A DNA stretch of 34,596 bases from Candidatus Scybalocola faecigallinarum (lineage in GTDB: Bacteria; Bacillota; Clostridia; Lachnospirales; Lachnospiraceae), in NCBI GenBank assembly GCA_018711005.1, contig DVIT01000042.1:1-34596 (forward strand), given 5' to 3'. Position 1 is the stretch's first letter, and every line of letters starts with the position of its first letter. The position numbers and the translations under genes were made by a program. Positions 1-7,205 of this stretch are shown piece by piece. The notes below the pieces were generated by a model. It ran no database searches, had not been told where the DNA came from, and saw nothing but the letters and a program-made list of their open reading frames with translations.

Positions 1-8
1 TACTTCAT
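1..8 (-). CDS. Start of a leftward gene cut by the window edge, possibly a transposase
   Basis: Read on the minus strand, an ATG at 8-6 (M-K-Y...) follows a perfect AGGAGG at 21-16 with a 7-nt gap. A TATAAT box lies at 77-72 on the same strand. Only three codons are visible, so the product cannot be identified from its own sequence. The repeats just upstream (83-115 and 127-254) resemble multi-repeat ends of DDE-transposase elements such as the IS21 family, in which the transposase gene starts close to the element end. A transposase is therefore an inference from context only. Confidence 0.35.
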
Positions 9-82
9 TTACAAACCTCCTGTCCACGGGATGCTGTTGCCTGTTCATGGATGATATTTCTCTGTACATAGATTATATCATC

Positions 83-115
83 GTGTCCAGTTTTTGCACC
101 CCTGTGTCCAGTTTT
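83..115. repeat. Two direct 12-bp repeats near a putative element end
   Basis: GTGTCCAGTTTT occurs at 83-94 and again at 104-115, 21 bp (two helical turns) apart, which would place two bound protein subunits on the same DNA face. The copies lie between the leftward gene start at 8 and the 53-bp spaced repeats at 127-254. They are probably inner transposase-binding sites of a mobile element, but this is inferred from arrangement only. Confidence 0.5.
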
Positions 116-126
116 AGTTTACCACT

Positions 127-254
127 TCAAAAACGTCATTTTTGACCGTATGATTCGGTTAAACTGTACCCCCAAATAAGAGAAAACGTTGTTTTTGACC
201 GAAGTCGATAGGGAAATCCTACCCTCATATACGCAAAAATTCTATTTTTGACCG
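127..254. repeat. Three 22-bp repeats at exact 53-bp spacing
   Basis: Copies occupy 127-148, 180-201 and 233-254. Each ends in TTTTTGACCG, and copies 1 and 3 carry an A-run before it, making a short dyad (TCAAAAA-N5-TTTTTGA in copy 1). The DNA between copies is not conserved. Regularly spaced ~20-bp protein-binding sites of this kind are typical of the ends of IS21- and Tn7-type elements. The stretch 255-408 contains no gene or other signal I can support. Confidence 0.6.
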
Positions 255-408
255 AACTGGGCTCAAAATCATTCCCGTGCTGCCAAAGACCACTCCCATT
301 CCATAAATCCCCGCTTATGGACAGGCGACATAGGCCTGCTTTCATGCCCCGGACGTTACCGAAAATATTTCATTCTGAAAGATAATCATAGCAATCCCCC
401 CAAAAAAG

Positions 409-417
409 TGATATAAT
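409..417 (+). promoter_or_regulatory. Extended -10 promoter for glgB
   Basis: TGATATAAT combines a TGn extension with a perfect TATAAT at 412-417. No good -35 box is seen 16-18 bp upstream, which is tolerable for an extended -10. Transcription would start near 424, at the first base of the structured leader. Confidence 0.55.
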
Positions 418-423
418 GTCCAC

Positions 424-622
424 GTAAGCAATGAGCCGGGCGATGGCAGAAATCAAAAGCCGTTGGGAGCTTGCTCACAAAAGGCTTTTGATTTCTGCCA
501 TCATCGGGCGAAGCCCGTGACTGAGAGAGCGAAGCGAGCGAAGTCAGCCCGGCGGAGTGGTGAAGAACAGGCCGGGCGAGCGAAGTCAGCCCGGCGGGGC
601 AGTGAAGCACTTTGCTGCTTAC
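424..622 (+). ncRNA. Structured ~200-nt leader RNA upstream of glgB
   Basis: Complementary segments nest into a closed multi-branch fold. GTAAGCA 424-430 pairs with 616-622. GCCGGGC 435-441 pairs with 589-595. A perfect 20-bp stem, 442-461 with 483-502, has a 21-nt loop. CGGGC 505-509 pairs with GCCCG 513-517 across a GAA loop. GCCCGGC 547-553 pairs with 571-577. A 20-bp direct repeat (536-555 and 578-597) lies inside, and GAGCGAAG occurs three times (527, 536, 578). There is no long ORF and no U-tract, so it is not a simple terminator. The element ends 26 nt before the glgB ribosome site. It could be a cis-regulatory RNA, a processed small RNA or a mobile intergenic repeat. I do not recognise a named Rfam class. 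Confidence 0.5.
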
Positions 623-662
623 ACAAAGAAAATTTATGAGGGGACACAGGAGGCTGCTTTTT

Positions 663-3161
663 ATGGAAGAAAGACTATATTCAAAAATGCAATGGCCAGA
701 AATTGAAGCTCTGGTATATTCGGAGCACGACCGTCCGCGCCAGATTCTTGGCCAGAAAGTTACGGATGACGGCGTTTTGATCACAGCATTTAATCCCGAT
801 GCTGAGGCAATGACTGTAAAAAGTACAAAAGATAATAAGGAATATCCTATGGAAAAGGCGGATGAAGGCGGGTATTTTGCCGCACTGATTGACAGAACAG
901 AGGCATTTCCTTATGTATATATCATTAAATATGGGGAAGACAACGTGGTAGAACAGGCGGATCCCTATGCCTTTGATTCTTTGTTTTCCGAGGAGGATAT
1001 TAAAAAGTTTGAAGCAGGTATCCATTATAAGATTTATGATCTGCTGGGAGCACACGTAACGACCATTGATGGCGTGGAAGGCGTTCATTTTGCAGTGTGG
1101 GCTCCGGAAGCAATCCGTGTCAGTGTCGTAGGCGATTTCTGCAACTGGGACGGCCGCAGGTATCCTATGCAGCGGCTGGGAGATTCCGGAATCCATGAGC
1201 TTTTCATTCCCGGACTGACAGAAGGCGTAATCTACAAATATGAAGTAAAGATTAAAGGCGACACTGTTGTATTAAAGTCCGACCCCTATGGATATTATAC
1301 AGAGCTCCGTCCCAATACGGCATCTATCGTTTATGATATTCATAAATATCAGTGGCAGGACGGAGACTGGATGGAAAAACACAAGACAGAGGACACCAAG
1401 TCGGAACCCATGCTTATTTATGAGCTGCACCTTGGCGGATTTAAAAAGCCGGACGAGGAGGACGGACGTTATTTTTACAGCTACCGTGAGCTGGCGCCCA
1501 TGATTGCTGAGTATGTAAAAGATATGGGATATACCCATATTGAGGTGATGCCGGTGATGGAACATCCGTTAGATGAGTCCTGGGGTTATCAGGTAACAGG
1601 GTATTATGCGCCCACATCCCGTTACGGTACACCGGATGATTTTATGTATTTTATGGACTATATGCATCAGCAGGGTATCGGCGTGATTCTTGACTGGGTG
1701 CCGGCGCATTTCCCGAGAGACCTGGGAGGACTGGCCCGGTTTGACGGAAGCTGCGTTTATGAGCATCCGGATCCAAGAAGGGGATCCCATCCTCATTGGG
1801 GAACTCTGATCTTTAACTATGGCCGCCCGCAGGTAAGCAACTTCCTTATTGCTAATGCCTTGTACTGGGTAGAGCAGTACCACGCTGATGGTATCCGTAT
1901 GGATGCCGTTGCCTCCATGCTTTATCTGGATTATGGAAAACAGGATGGCGAGTGGCTTCCTAACATTTATGGCAGCAATGAAAATCTTGAGGCTATTGAG
2001 CTGCTGAAACATTTAAATTCAGTAATGAAGAAGCGTAATCCGGGGACGATCATGATTGCCGAGGAATCTACAGCATGGCCAAAGATCACCTATCCGGTAG
2101 AAGAAGACGGCCTGGGATTTGATTATAAATGGAACATGGGCTGGATGAATGATTTTACCGGATTTATGAAACTGGATCCCATCTACCGCAAGTTCCATTA
2201 CGGCGAGCTGCTTTTCAGTATGGTTTATGCTTACAGTGAAGATTTTGTCCTTGTACTGTCCCATGATGAGGTCGTTCACGGTAAGTGTTCCATGATCGGG
2301 AAAATGCCTGGTGAAGGCTCTGCCAAGTTTGATAACCTTCGTGTGGCGTATGGCTTTATGGCAGCTCATCCCGGTAAGAAGCTTTTGTTTATGGGACAGG
2401 AATATGCCCAGTTTACTGAGTTTAATGAAGCCAAGAGCCTGGAATGGTTTATGCTGGATTTTGAACAGCATAAGCAGATGCAGGATTATGTGAGAGATCT
2501 GAATCATTTGTATAGTTCACATCCGGCATTTTATAAGCTGGATACCCATCCGGAGGGCTTTGAGTGGATCAACTGCATTTCTGCAGATGAGACGATGGTT
2601 GTCTTTTTGAGAAAGACAGAGGTTGAGGATGAAACGCTGCTGTTTGTCTGCAACTTTACTCCGGTTGTTTATGAGAATCATAAGATCGGCGTTCCGTTTG
2701 CCGGAAAGTACAAGGAGATTTTTAACAGTGATGCAAAAATCTACGGCGGCCAGGGCAATATAAATCCACGGCTGAAGCAGTCCAAGAAAGACGAGTGCGA
2801 TGACCGTGAGGATTCTATTGTGATCACCGTGCCTCCTATGGGAATGTCTGTATTTACATGCACGCATTTAGAGCCGGCGAAAAAAACAGCCAAAAAGGAA
2901 AGCTCCAAAAAAGAAACGGCTAAAAAGGCTTCTGCGAAAAAAACAGTCGTAAAGGAAGAATCCGCTAAAAAGGAAACCGCGAAAAAGACCGCAGCAAAAG
3001 CAGCATCAGGAAAAAACGCAGCGGTAAAGAAAACGGCAGCAAAAGCTGCATCCACAGCGAAAACAGCAGCAGCAAAGGTAAAAGGAAAAAAAGAAAATAT
3101 GGCAGCTGATCAGACTACGCAGCCAAAAACCCGTAAATCAAGCAAAAAAGACAACGCATAA
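663..3161 (+). CDS. glgB: 1,4-alpha-glucan branching enzyme with a lysine/alanine-rich C-terminal tail
   Basis: Glycogen branching enzyme (GH13): it cuts alpha-1,4 glucan chains and re-attaches them through alpha-1,6 bonds in the cytoplasm. The ATG at 663 is preferred over an in-frame ATG at 612 because AGGAGG lies at 648-653, 9 nt upstream; this gives 832 residues. A CBM48-type N-terminal domain (about 110-200) precedes the GH13 barrel. The catalytic residues are visible: nucleophile D414 (DGIRMDAVAS), acid/base E467 (MIAEEST) and D535 (LSHDEVVHGK). The all-beta C-domain ends near residue 730. Residues from about 736 to the end are a low-complexity Lys/Ala/Thr/Ser tail of ~95 residues, resembling histone H1 or AlgP tails, which makes the protein ~100 residues longer than usual. 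No other glycogen genes are adjacent, and the gene is followed by its own terminator, so it is probably monocistronic. Confidence 0.95.
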   Translation: MEERLYSKMQWPEIEALVYSEHDRPRQILGQKVTDDGVLITAFNPDAEAMTVKSTKDNKEYPMEKADEGGYFAALIDRTEAFPYVYIIKYGEDNVVEQADPYAFDSLFSEEDIKKFEAGIHYKIYDLLGAHVTTIDGVEGVHFAVWAPEAIRVSVVGDFCNWDGRRYPMQRLGDSGIHELFIPGLTEGVIYKYEVKIKGDTVVLKSDPYGYYTELRPNTASIVYDIHKYQWQDGDWMEKHKTEDTKSEPMLIYELHLGGFKKPDEEDGRYFYSYRELAPMIAEYVKDMGYTHIEVMPVMEHPLDESWGYQVTGYYAPTSRYGTPDDFMYFMDYMHQQGIGVILDWVPAHFPRDLGGLARFDGSCVYEHPDPRRGSHPHWGTLIFNYGRPQVSNFLIANALYWVEQYHADGIRMDAVASMLYLDYGKQDGEWLPNIYGSNENLEAIELLKHLNSVMKKRNPGTIMIAEESTAWPKITYPVEEDGLGFDYKWNMGWMNDFTGFMKLDPIYRKFHYGELLFSMVYAYSEDFVLVLSHDEVVHGKCSMIGKMPGEGSAKFDNLRVAYGFMAAHPGKKLLFMGQEYAQFTEFNEAKSLEWFMLDFEQHKQMQDYVRDLNHLYSSHPAFYKLDTHPEGFEWINCISADETMVVFLRKTEVEDETLLFVCNFTPVVYENHKIGVPFAGKYKEIFNSDAKIYGGQGNINPRLKQSKKDECDDREDSIVITVPPMGMSVFTCTHLEPAKKTAKKESSKKETAKKASAKKTVVKEESAKKETAKKTAAKAASGKNAAVKKTAAKAASTAKTAAAKVKGKKENMAADQTTQPKTRKSSKKDNA

Positions 3162-3169
3162 AAAGCATG

Positions 3170-3240
3170 GGCGGCTGCCGGAAAGTAGCCGCCGGAAAAG
3201 CACTGTTTGCGGGTTATATGGGCCGGAGCAGTGCTTTTTA
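3170..3240 (+). terminator. Terminator after glgB
   Basis: Two hairpins follow the stop codon. GGCGGCT 3170-3176 pairs with AGCCGCC 3187-3193. AAAAGCACTG 3196-3205 pairs with 3229-3238, with T-rich DNA on the 3' side. Confidence 0.75.
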
Positions 3241-3265
3241 ATTTACAACCCAGGAAAGGATGGCG

Positions 3266-4186
3266 ATGCCCATGAATTTATGGATAATGTGCAGCAGCCA
3301 GCTGGAAACAGGTCTGGAACAGCTGACACAGGCAGGAGAAGTTATTGAGGAGGCAGGGGTATCTGCGTCAACGGTTTCTTTGTGGCTGGAACAGCTGGGG
3401 GATTTGGCGGTAGCTGCCGCACTGACATTGCTGAAAGCGGTTATTGTTGCTGCCATTGGCTGGTATCTGATCAAATTTGTCTGTAAATGGATCCGTAAAT
3501 TCCTGATCCGCTCAAATTTAGATGACGGCGTGTCTGGATTTTTATGTTCCGTTATTAAAGCGGTACTGACCTGTGTGCTTGTTGTTATTGTTATTGGGAT
3601 TTTAGGAATCCCCATGTCGTCTGTAGTTGCTTTGGTGGGATCAGCAGGTCTGGCTATTGGTCTGGCCCTTCAGGGATGCCTGACGAATTTTTCCGGAGGG
3701 GTGCTTATCCTTATTGTAAAGCCCTTTAAGGTAGGGGATTATATTATTGATGATAATGGAAATGAAGGGACGGTTATGGCCATTGATATTATTTATACAA
3801 AGCTTCTGACCGCAGATAACCGTTCAGTAACGATCCCTAACGGTACACTGGCCAACTGTACGATCATTAACACAACGAAGGAGCCGGTGCGGCGGCTTGA
3901 TTTTAGTGTATCTATCAGCTATGACGAGAATATTGACCGGGTTAAGGCCGTATTATTGGAGGCTGCCCATAAAAGCAGCTTTGTGCTGGAAGATAGAGAC
4001 TGTACTGTGTTTGTCGCAAATTTTGACCCAAGCGCCGTGAAGATCACACTTAGATTTTGGGTAAAATCAGAGGAGTATTGGAACGCAAAATGGGAGATGC
4101 AGGAAACGATCAAAAAATATTTTGATGAAAATCATATCTCAATGCCATATGACCAGCTGGATGTGCATGTGGTGAATAAAAAATAG
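3266..4186 (+). CDS. Small-conductance mechanosensitive channel (MscS family)
   Basis: A membrane channel that opens under membrane tension to release solutes during osmotic downshift. There are in-frame ATGs at 3260, 3266 and 3272. The SD-like AGGAAAGG at 3252-3259 abuts the first, so 3266 (6-nt gap) is chosen, giving 306 residues. Three hydrophobic segments are visible: about 45-75, 88-110, and a Gly/Ala-rich pore helix at about 112-150 (SAGLAIGLALQGCLTNF). The family's FKVGDYI motif follows and opens the beta domain, with an alpha/beta cytoplasmic vestibule after it. The length is typical of minimal MscS proteins. It lies 26 bp beyond the glgB terminator and points the same way. I saw no clear separate promoter or a terminator directly after it. 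Confidence 0.9.
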   Translation: MPMNLWIMCSSQLETGLEQLTQAGEVIEEAGVSASTVSLWLEQLGDLAVAAALTLLKAVIVAAIGWYLIKFVCKWIRKFLIRSNLDDGVSGFLCSVIKAVLTCVLVVIVIGILGIPMSSVVALVGSAGLAIGLALQGCLTNFSGGVLILIVKPFKVGDYIIDDNGNEGTVMAIDIIYTKLLTADNRSVTIPNGTLANCTIINTTKEPVRRLDFSVSISYDENIDRVKAVLLEAAHKSSFVLEDRDCTVFVANFDPSAVKITLRFWVKSEEYWNAKWEMQETIKKYFDENHISMPYDQLDVHVVNKK

Positions 4187-4263
4187 GGTTTGATTTTGAG
4201 AATATCACCATAAATAGTATATCTGCAGGGATTTTTTAAATACGGATACAAGGAATAGATGTA

Positions 4264-4339
4264 AGTTACTCGTATTTATTGTACTACTCAATTTAGAAGT
4301 AACTAATTCACTTGTTTATAGTGCATGTTCTCGGATAAA
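4264..4339 (+). promoter_or_regulatory. Possible operator and promoter for the XRE regulator
   Basis: A perfect 7-bp inverted repeat, AGTTACT 4264-4270 and AGTAACT 4298-4304, lies just upstream of a weak promoter (TTGTTT 4312-4317, 16 bp, GATAAA 4334-4339). The arrangement would suit autoregulation by the XRE protein encoded downstream, but no binding-site consensus is known to me. Nothing else is apparent in 4187-4389. Confidence 0.3.
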
Positions 4340-4389
4340 ATGTTGTACAATCAAGTAAAAGGTAGCGTGGGAAAGGAGCAGCGCCAGAT

Positions 4390-4701
4390 ATGGATTTGGT
4401 AGAACGTATTGTAGAATTGAGAAAAGAGCGGCAGTGGAGTGAATATCATCTGGCCAAGGAAGCGGGAATTTCTCAGTCAACGTTATCGAACCTGATTAAC
4501 CGGGGAAATAACCCTTCCGTTTATACGCTGGAAAAAATTGCTCATGCATTCGGACTGACGCTTTCGCAGTTTTTTAATACAGATGACGAGGCGATGTATG
4601 TCACCGGAGAACAAAAAGAACTTCTGGAATACTGGAACTGCATGGATAAAATCCAGAGAGCAAAAACACTCAGCTATATCAAGGGACTGTTAAATGCTTA
4701 A
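4390..4701 (+). CDS. Small XRE-family helix-turn-helix regulator
   Basis: A 103-residue DNA-binding protein. Residues ~5-65 form a HTH_3/Cro-C1 domain, with the recognition region around EAGISQSTLSNLINR and the typical following segment NPSVYTLEKIAHAFGLTLSQFF. The last ~35 residues form a short helical tail with no recognisable sensor or protease domain, so the signal it responds to is unknown. GGAAAGGAG lies about 12 nt upstream of the ATG, slightly long. The gene stands alone between MscS and a strong terminator, as is typical of chromosomal orphan regulators. A phage or element origin cannot be excluded, but no phage genes are nearby. Confidence 0.85.
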   Translation: MDLVERIVELRKERQWSEYHLAKEAGISQSTLSNLINRGNNPSVYTLEKIAHAFGLTLSQFFNTDDEAMYVTGEQKELLEYWNCMDKIQRAKTLSYIKGLLNA

Positions 4702-4755
4702 TGTTTTATTATCAAGAAAGCAGCATTCCCAATGATGAGGTGTCATAACGAAGAT

Positions 4756-4823
4756 AAAAAAAGACTATGTCATTAAAAACAAGCTTTTACAAGCCTTTAT
4801 TTTTGATGAGATAGTCTTTTTTT
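4756..4823. terminator. Terminator after the XRE regulator, symmetrical
   Basis: A 13-bp perfect outer stem, 4756-4768 with 4811-4823 (AAAAAAAGACTAT and its complement), continues inward after one mismatch. A-tract and T-tract on opposite sides would let it work in both directions. Confidence 0.75.
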
Positions 4824-5039
4824 GCGCTTTTACGGCGGGTGTGAATTATATTGGCAGGAACGTGTATGACAGTCTTGACATCAAGTCGGAAACTGCATAA
4901 GAGAAGTCGGTTTTTAAAATAGTTAATTAAGAAAAAGAATGTTAAATTGTATATATATTTTTTAGGGATTCCGATTTACATGGGGCAATTTGCCTGACTG
5001 AATAGTTACCAAAAATGAACATTCAGGTTTCATTTATGC

Positions 5040-5069
5040 TTGCTTTTGGCCATAGGATTTTGGTACACT
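5040..5069 (+). promoter_or_regulatory. Possible promoter of the carbohydrate locus
   Basis: TTGCTT 5040-5045 and TACACT 5064-5069 are 18 bp apart and would give a ~95-nt leader before the GH78-like gene. The 4824-5169 gap holds no ORF I support. A short inverted repeat (CTGAAT 4998-5003, ATTCAG 5021-5026) just upstream might be a regulator site. Confidence 0.35.
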
Positions 5070-5169
5070 AAAAGTGTTTTCAGGTCTTCGGCAGCACAAG
5101 GTGGAGAGAGACGTGTTTCAAGCCTGGCTGCCGGGCAGCCAATGAATTTATATTGGGGGTAAAAAGAAT

Positions 5170-7128
5170 ATGGCACAATGGATATGGAAATTTGGGGAAT
5201 TTGAAATTTATCACAACATGCTGGTCCATACACGGCGGCAGCAGTACGGCCATCCGGAGCCGGTGGTATGGAAATTGTATATGCCGGAGCCGGTGGTATG
5301 CTTTAAAAAACAGGTAACGACCCAGGGCGGTATTTTTTATGTACATGCCTGCGGCGATCCGTCAGTGACCGTTGTGAAAGCAGACGGGACAGAGGTAAAG
5401 TATGGCGGCAAGACGCAGATCCCATTAGAGCCGGGAACAGCCCTGGTCACTATCCGGGTAGGGAATATAAAGACATTTCCGGCCCTGTATGTGGATGGCG
5501 TTATTGAGACGGACGGGACATGGCTGGCTGACGATATGACCCAGGACTGGCAGGCGGCAGGCACCTGGGATGTTTTTGACGGGCCGGAAAAGACGCCGGA
5601 GATTTTCACTTTTGCTTATGAAAGGCTGGCGGAAGGACAGCGTGAGCAGGCTGAGGGCGGCGTGCTGTTTGATTATGGCAGGGAAACCTTTGCACGTATA
5701 AAGATCACAGGCCTTTCTCAGGAAAAGGTAGCGGTACGTTTTGGGGAATCCCGGGAAGAAGCTATGGATCCGGCGTGGTGCGTGATCCGCTTTGAAGATG
5801 CGCCTGAGGACGGGTGCCTGGCCTATGAGCCTTATGCGTTTCGGTATATTTTTGTCAGTGATCCCAATGCCCGGATCCAGGCAGAGTATGAGTTCCTGCC
5901 ATTGGAGCGAAAAGGAAGCTTTAAATCCGGCGATCCGGTCATTGACCAGGTGTGGGAAACGGCGGCTTATACGTTCCACTTAAACTGCCGGGAATTTTTC
6001 CTGGACGGTATTAAGCGGGACCGGTGGGTATGGTCGGCAGACGCGTACCAAAGCCTGTTTGTAAACCGCTATTTGTTCCTGGATCCGGAAATTGAGAAGC
6101 GCACGCTGATCGCTTTAGGGGGAAAACGTCCCTTTAAGGCTCATATTAATACGATCATGGATTATACATTTTTCTGGATCATCAGCCTGTATGAATATTA
6201 TAAAACCTATGGGGATAAAAAATTCCTGGAACAAATGGCGCCTCAAATGAAAGAGATCATGGATTTTTGCCTTGAACGGACCGATGAGGACGGATTGATT
6301 CGGGGCCGGGAAGGAGACTGGATCTTTATTGACTGGGCGCCTATGGATAAAACCGGGGCGCTGTGTCCGGAACAGATCTTATATGCAAAGGCTATGGAAT
6401 GCTATGCGGCAATTTGCCGGGTTATTGGCATTTCTGACCGGCAGCTTGGGGAAAAGGCCAAAAAGCTTCAGGATTTAGTGTTTGAAAAGTTTTATGATCC
6501 GCAGCTTAAAGTATTTATTGACAGCTACGAATCGGGAAATAAAAATGTGACCCGCCAGACCAATATTTTGGCCTATTTGTTCCTGCCATGTACTAAGGAG
6601 CAGAAAGCGGATATTTATGAGCGGGTGATCTTAAATCCCGGGGTGCGCCAGATTACGACGCCGTATTTTAAATTTTATGAAAATCAGGTCCACTGCCAGG
6701 CCGGACAGTCCGGCATCCTGGAAGATTCCATCAGGAGCTATTACGGAAGTATGCTGGATACAGGGGCTACCACCCTTTATGAAGAATATGATCCCGCCAT
6801 GGAAGGCGTACAGCACTATGCCATGTACGGACACCCTTTTGAAAAATCCCTTTGCCATGCGTGGAGCGCAAGCCCCATTTATCTGTTGGGATGCTATCGC
6901 CTGGGGGTACAAAACACAGGCATTGCTTATGATACCTTTGACGTCAGGCCGGATTTGGGCAATCTGACATCATTTTCCGGAACCGTGCCTGTGCCGGGAG
7001 GAGAAGTCAGGGTTTGGGCAAATGCCCATGAGATTCGGGTTTGGACCAATGTTTCGGGAGGAACTTTGTATGCCGGCGGACAGGCATATCCGTTAAGCCC
7101 CGGGGAGACTGCTGCGGTTTCCAGATAA
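5170..7128 (+). CDS. GH78-like alpha-L-rhamnosidase family protein
   Basis: A six-hairpin (alpha/alpha)6-barrel glycosidase related to family GH78, which removes terminal alpha-L-rhamnose from glycans; the actual sugar is not certain. The 652-residue protein has no signal peptide, so it is cytoplasmic and would act on imported oligosaccharides. An N-terminal beta-sandwich region (to about residue 245) precedes the barrel. The barrel opens with the family-type acidic segment LDGIKRDRWVWSADA (278-292), where other members have D-x-x-x-R-(D/E). A typical C-terminal barrel segment, SLCHAWSASPIYLLG, is followed by a beta domain. G-rich SD DNA lies at 5154-5159 before the ATG. It is first in a co-directional set with an acetylesterase relative and a GH43 enzyme, which supports breakdown of a branched plant or host polysaccharide. 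Confidence 0.85.
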   Translation: MAQWIWKFGEFEIYHNMLVHTRRQQYGHPEPVVWKLYMPEPVVCFKKQVTTQGGIFYVHACGDPSVTVVKADGTEVKYGGKTQIPLEPGTALVTIRVGNIKTFPALYVDGVIETDGTWLADDMTQDWQAAGTWDVFDGPEKTPEIFTFAYERLAEGQREQAEGGVLFDYGRETFARIKITGLSQEKVAVRFGESREEAMDPAWCVIRFEDAPEDGCLAYEPYAFRYIFVSDPNARIQAEYEFLPLERKGSFKSGDPVIDQVWETAAYTFHLNCREFFLDGIKRDRWVWSADAYQSLFVNRYLFLDPEIEKRTLIALGGKRPFKAHINTIMDYTFFWIISLYEYYKTYGDKKFLEQMAPQMKEIMDFCLERTDEDGLIRGREGDWIFIDWAPMDKTGALCPEQILYAKAMECYAAICRVIGISDRQLGEKAKKLQDLVFEKFYDPQLKVFIDSYESGNKNVTRQTNILAYLFLPCTKEQKADIYERVILNPGVRQITTPYFKFYENQVHCQAGQSGILEDSIRSYYGSMLDTGATTLYEEYDPAMEGVQHYAMYGHPFEKSLCHAWSASPIYLLGCYRLGVQNTGIAYDTFDVRPDLGNLTSFSGTVPVPGGEVRVWANAHEIRVWTNVSGGTLYAGGQAYPLSPGETAAVSR

Positions 7129-7205
7129 GCAGCGTTTAAAGCGGCCTTGGGCCGTGCTGCTCAAGGAGCGCAGTATGACACATTAAAGCGAGGAGAGGAT
7201 GAAAA

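Noticed and set aside
127-254. CRISPR-like array
   Set aside because: Only three repeats; the conserved core is short (about 10-22 bp), the units differ, and no cas genes or spacers of uniform kind are present.
612-662. Longer glgB start at ATG 612
   Set aside because: No SD before it, and it lies within the closing stem of the leader; ATG 663 has AGGAGG at the right distance.
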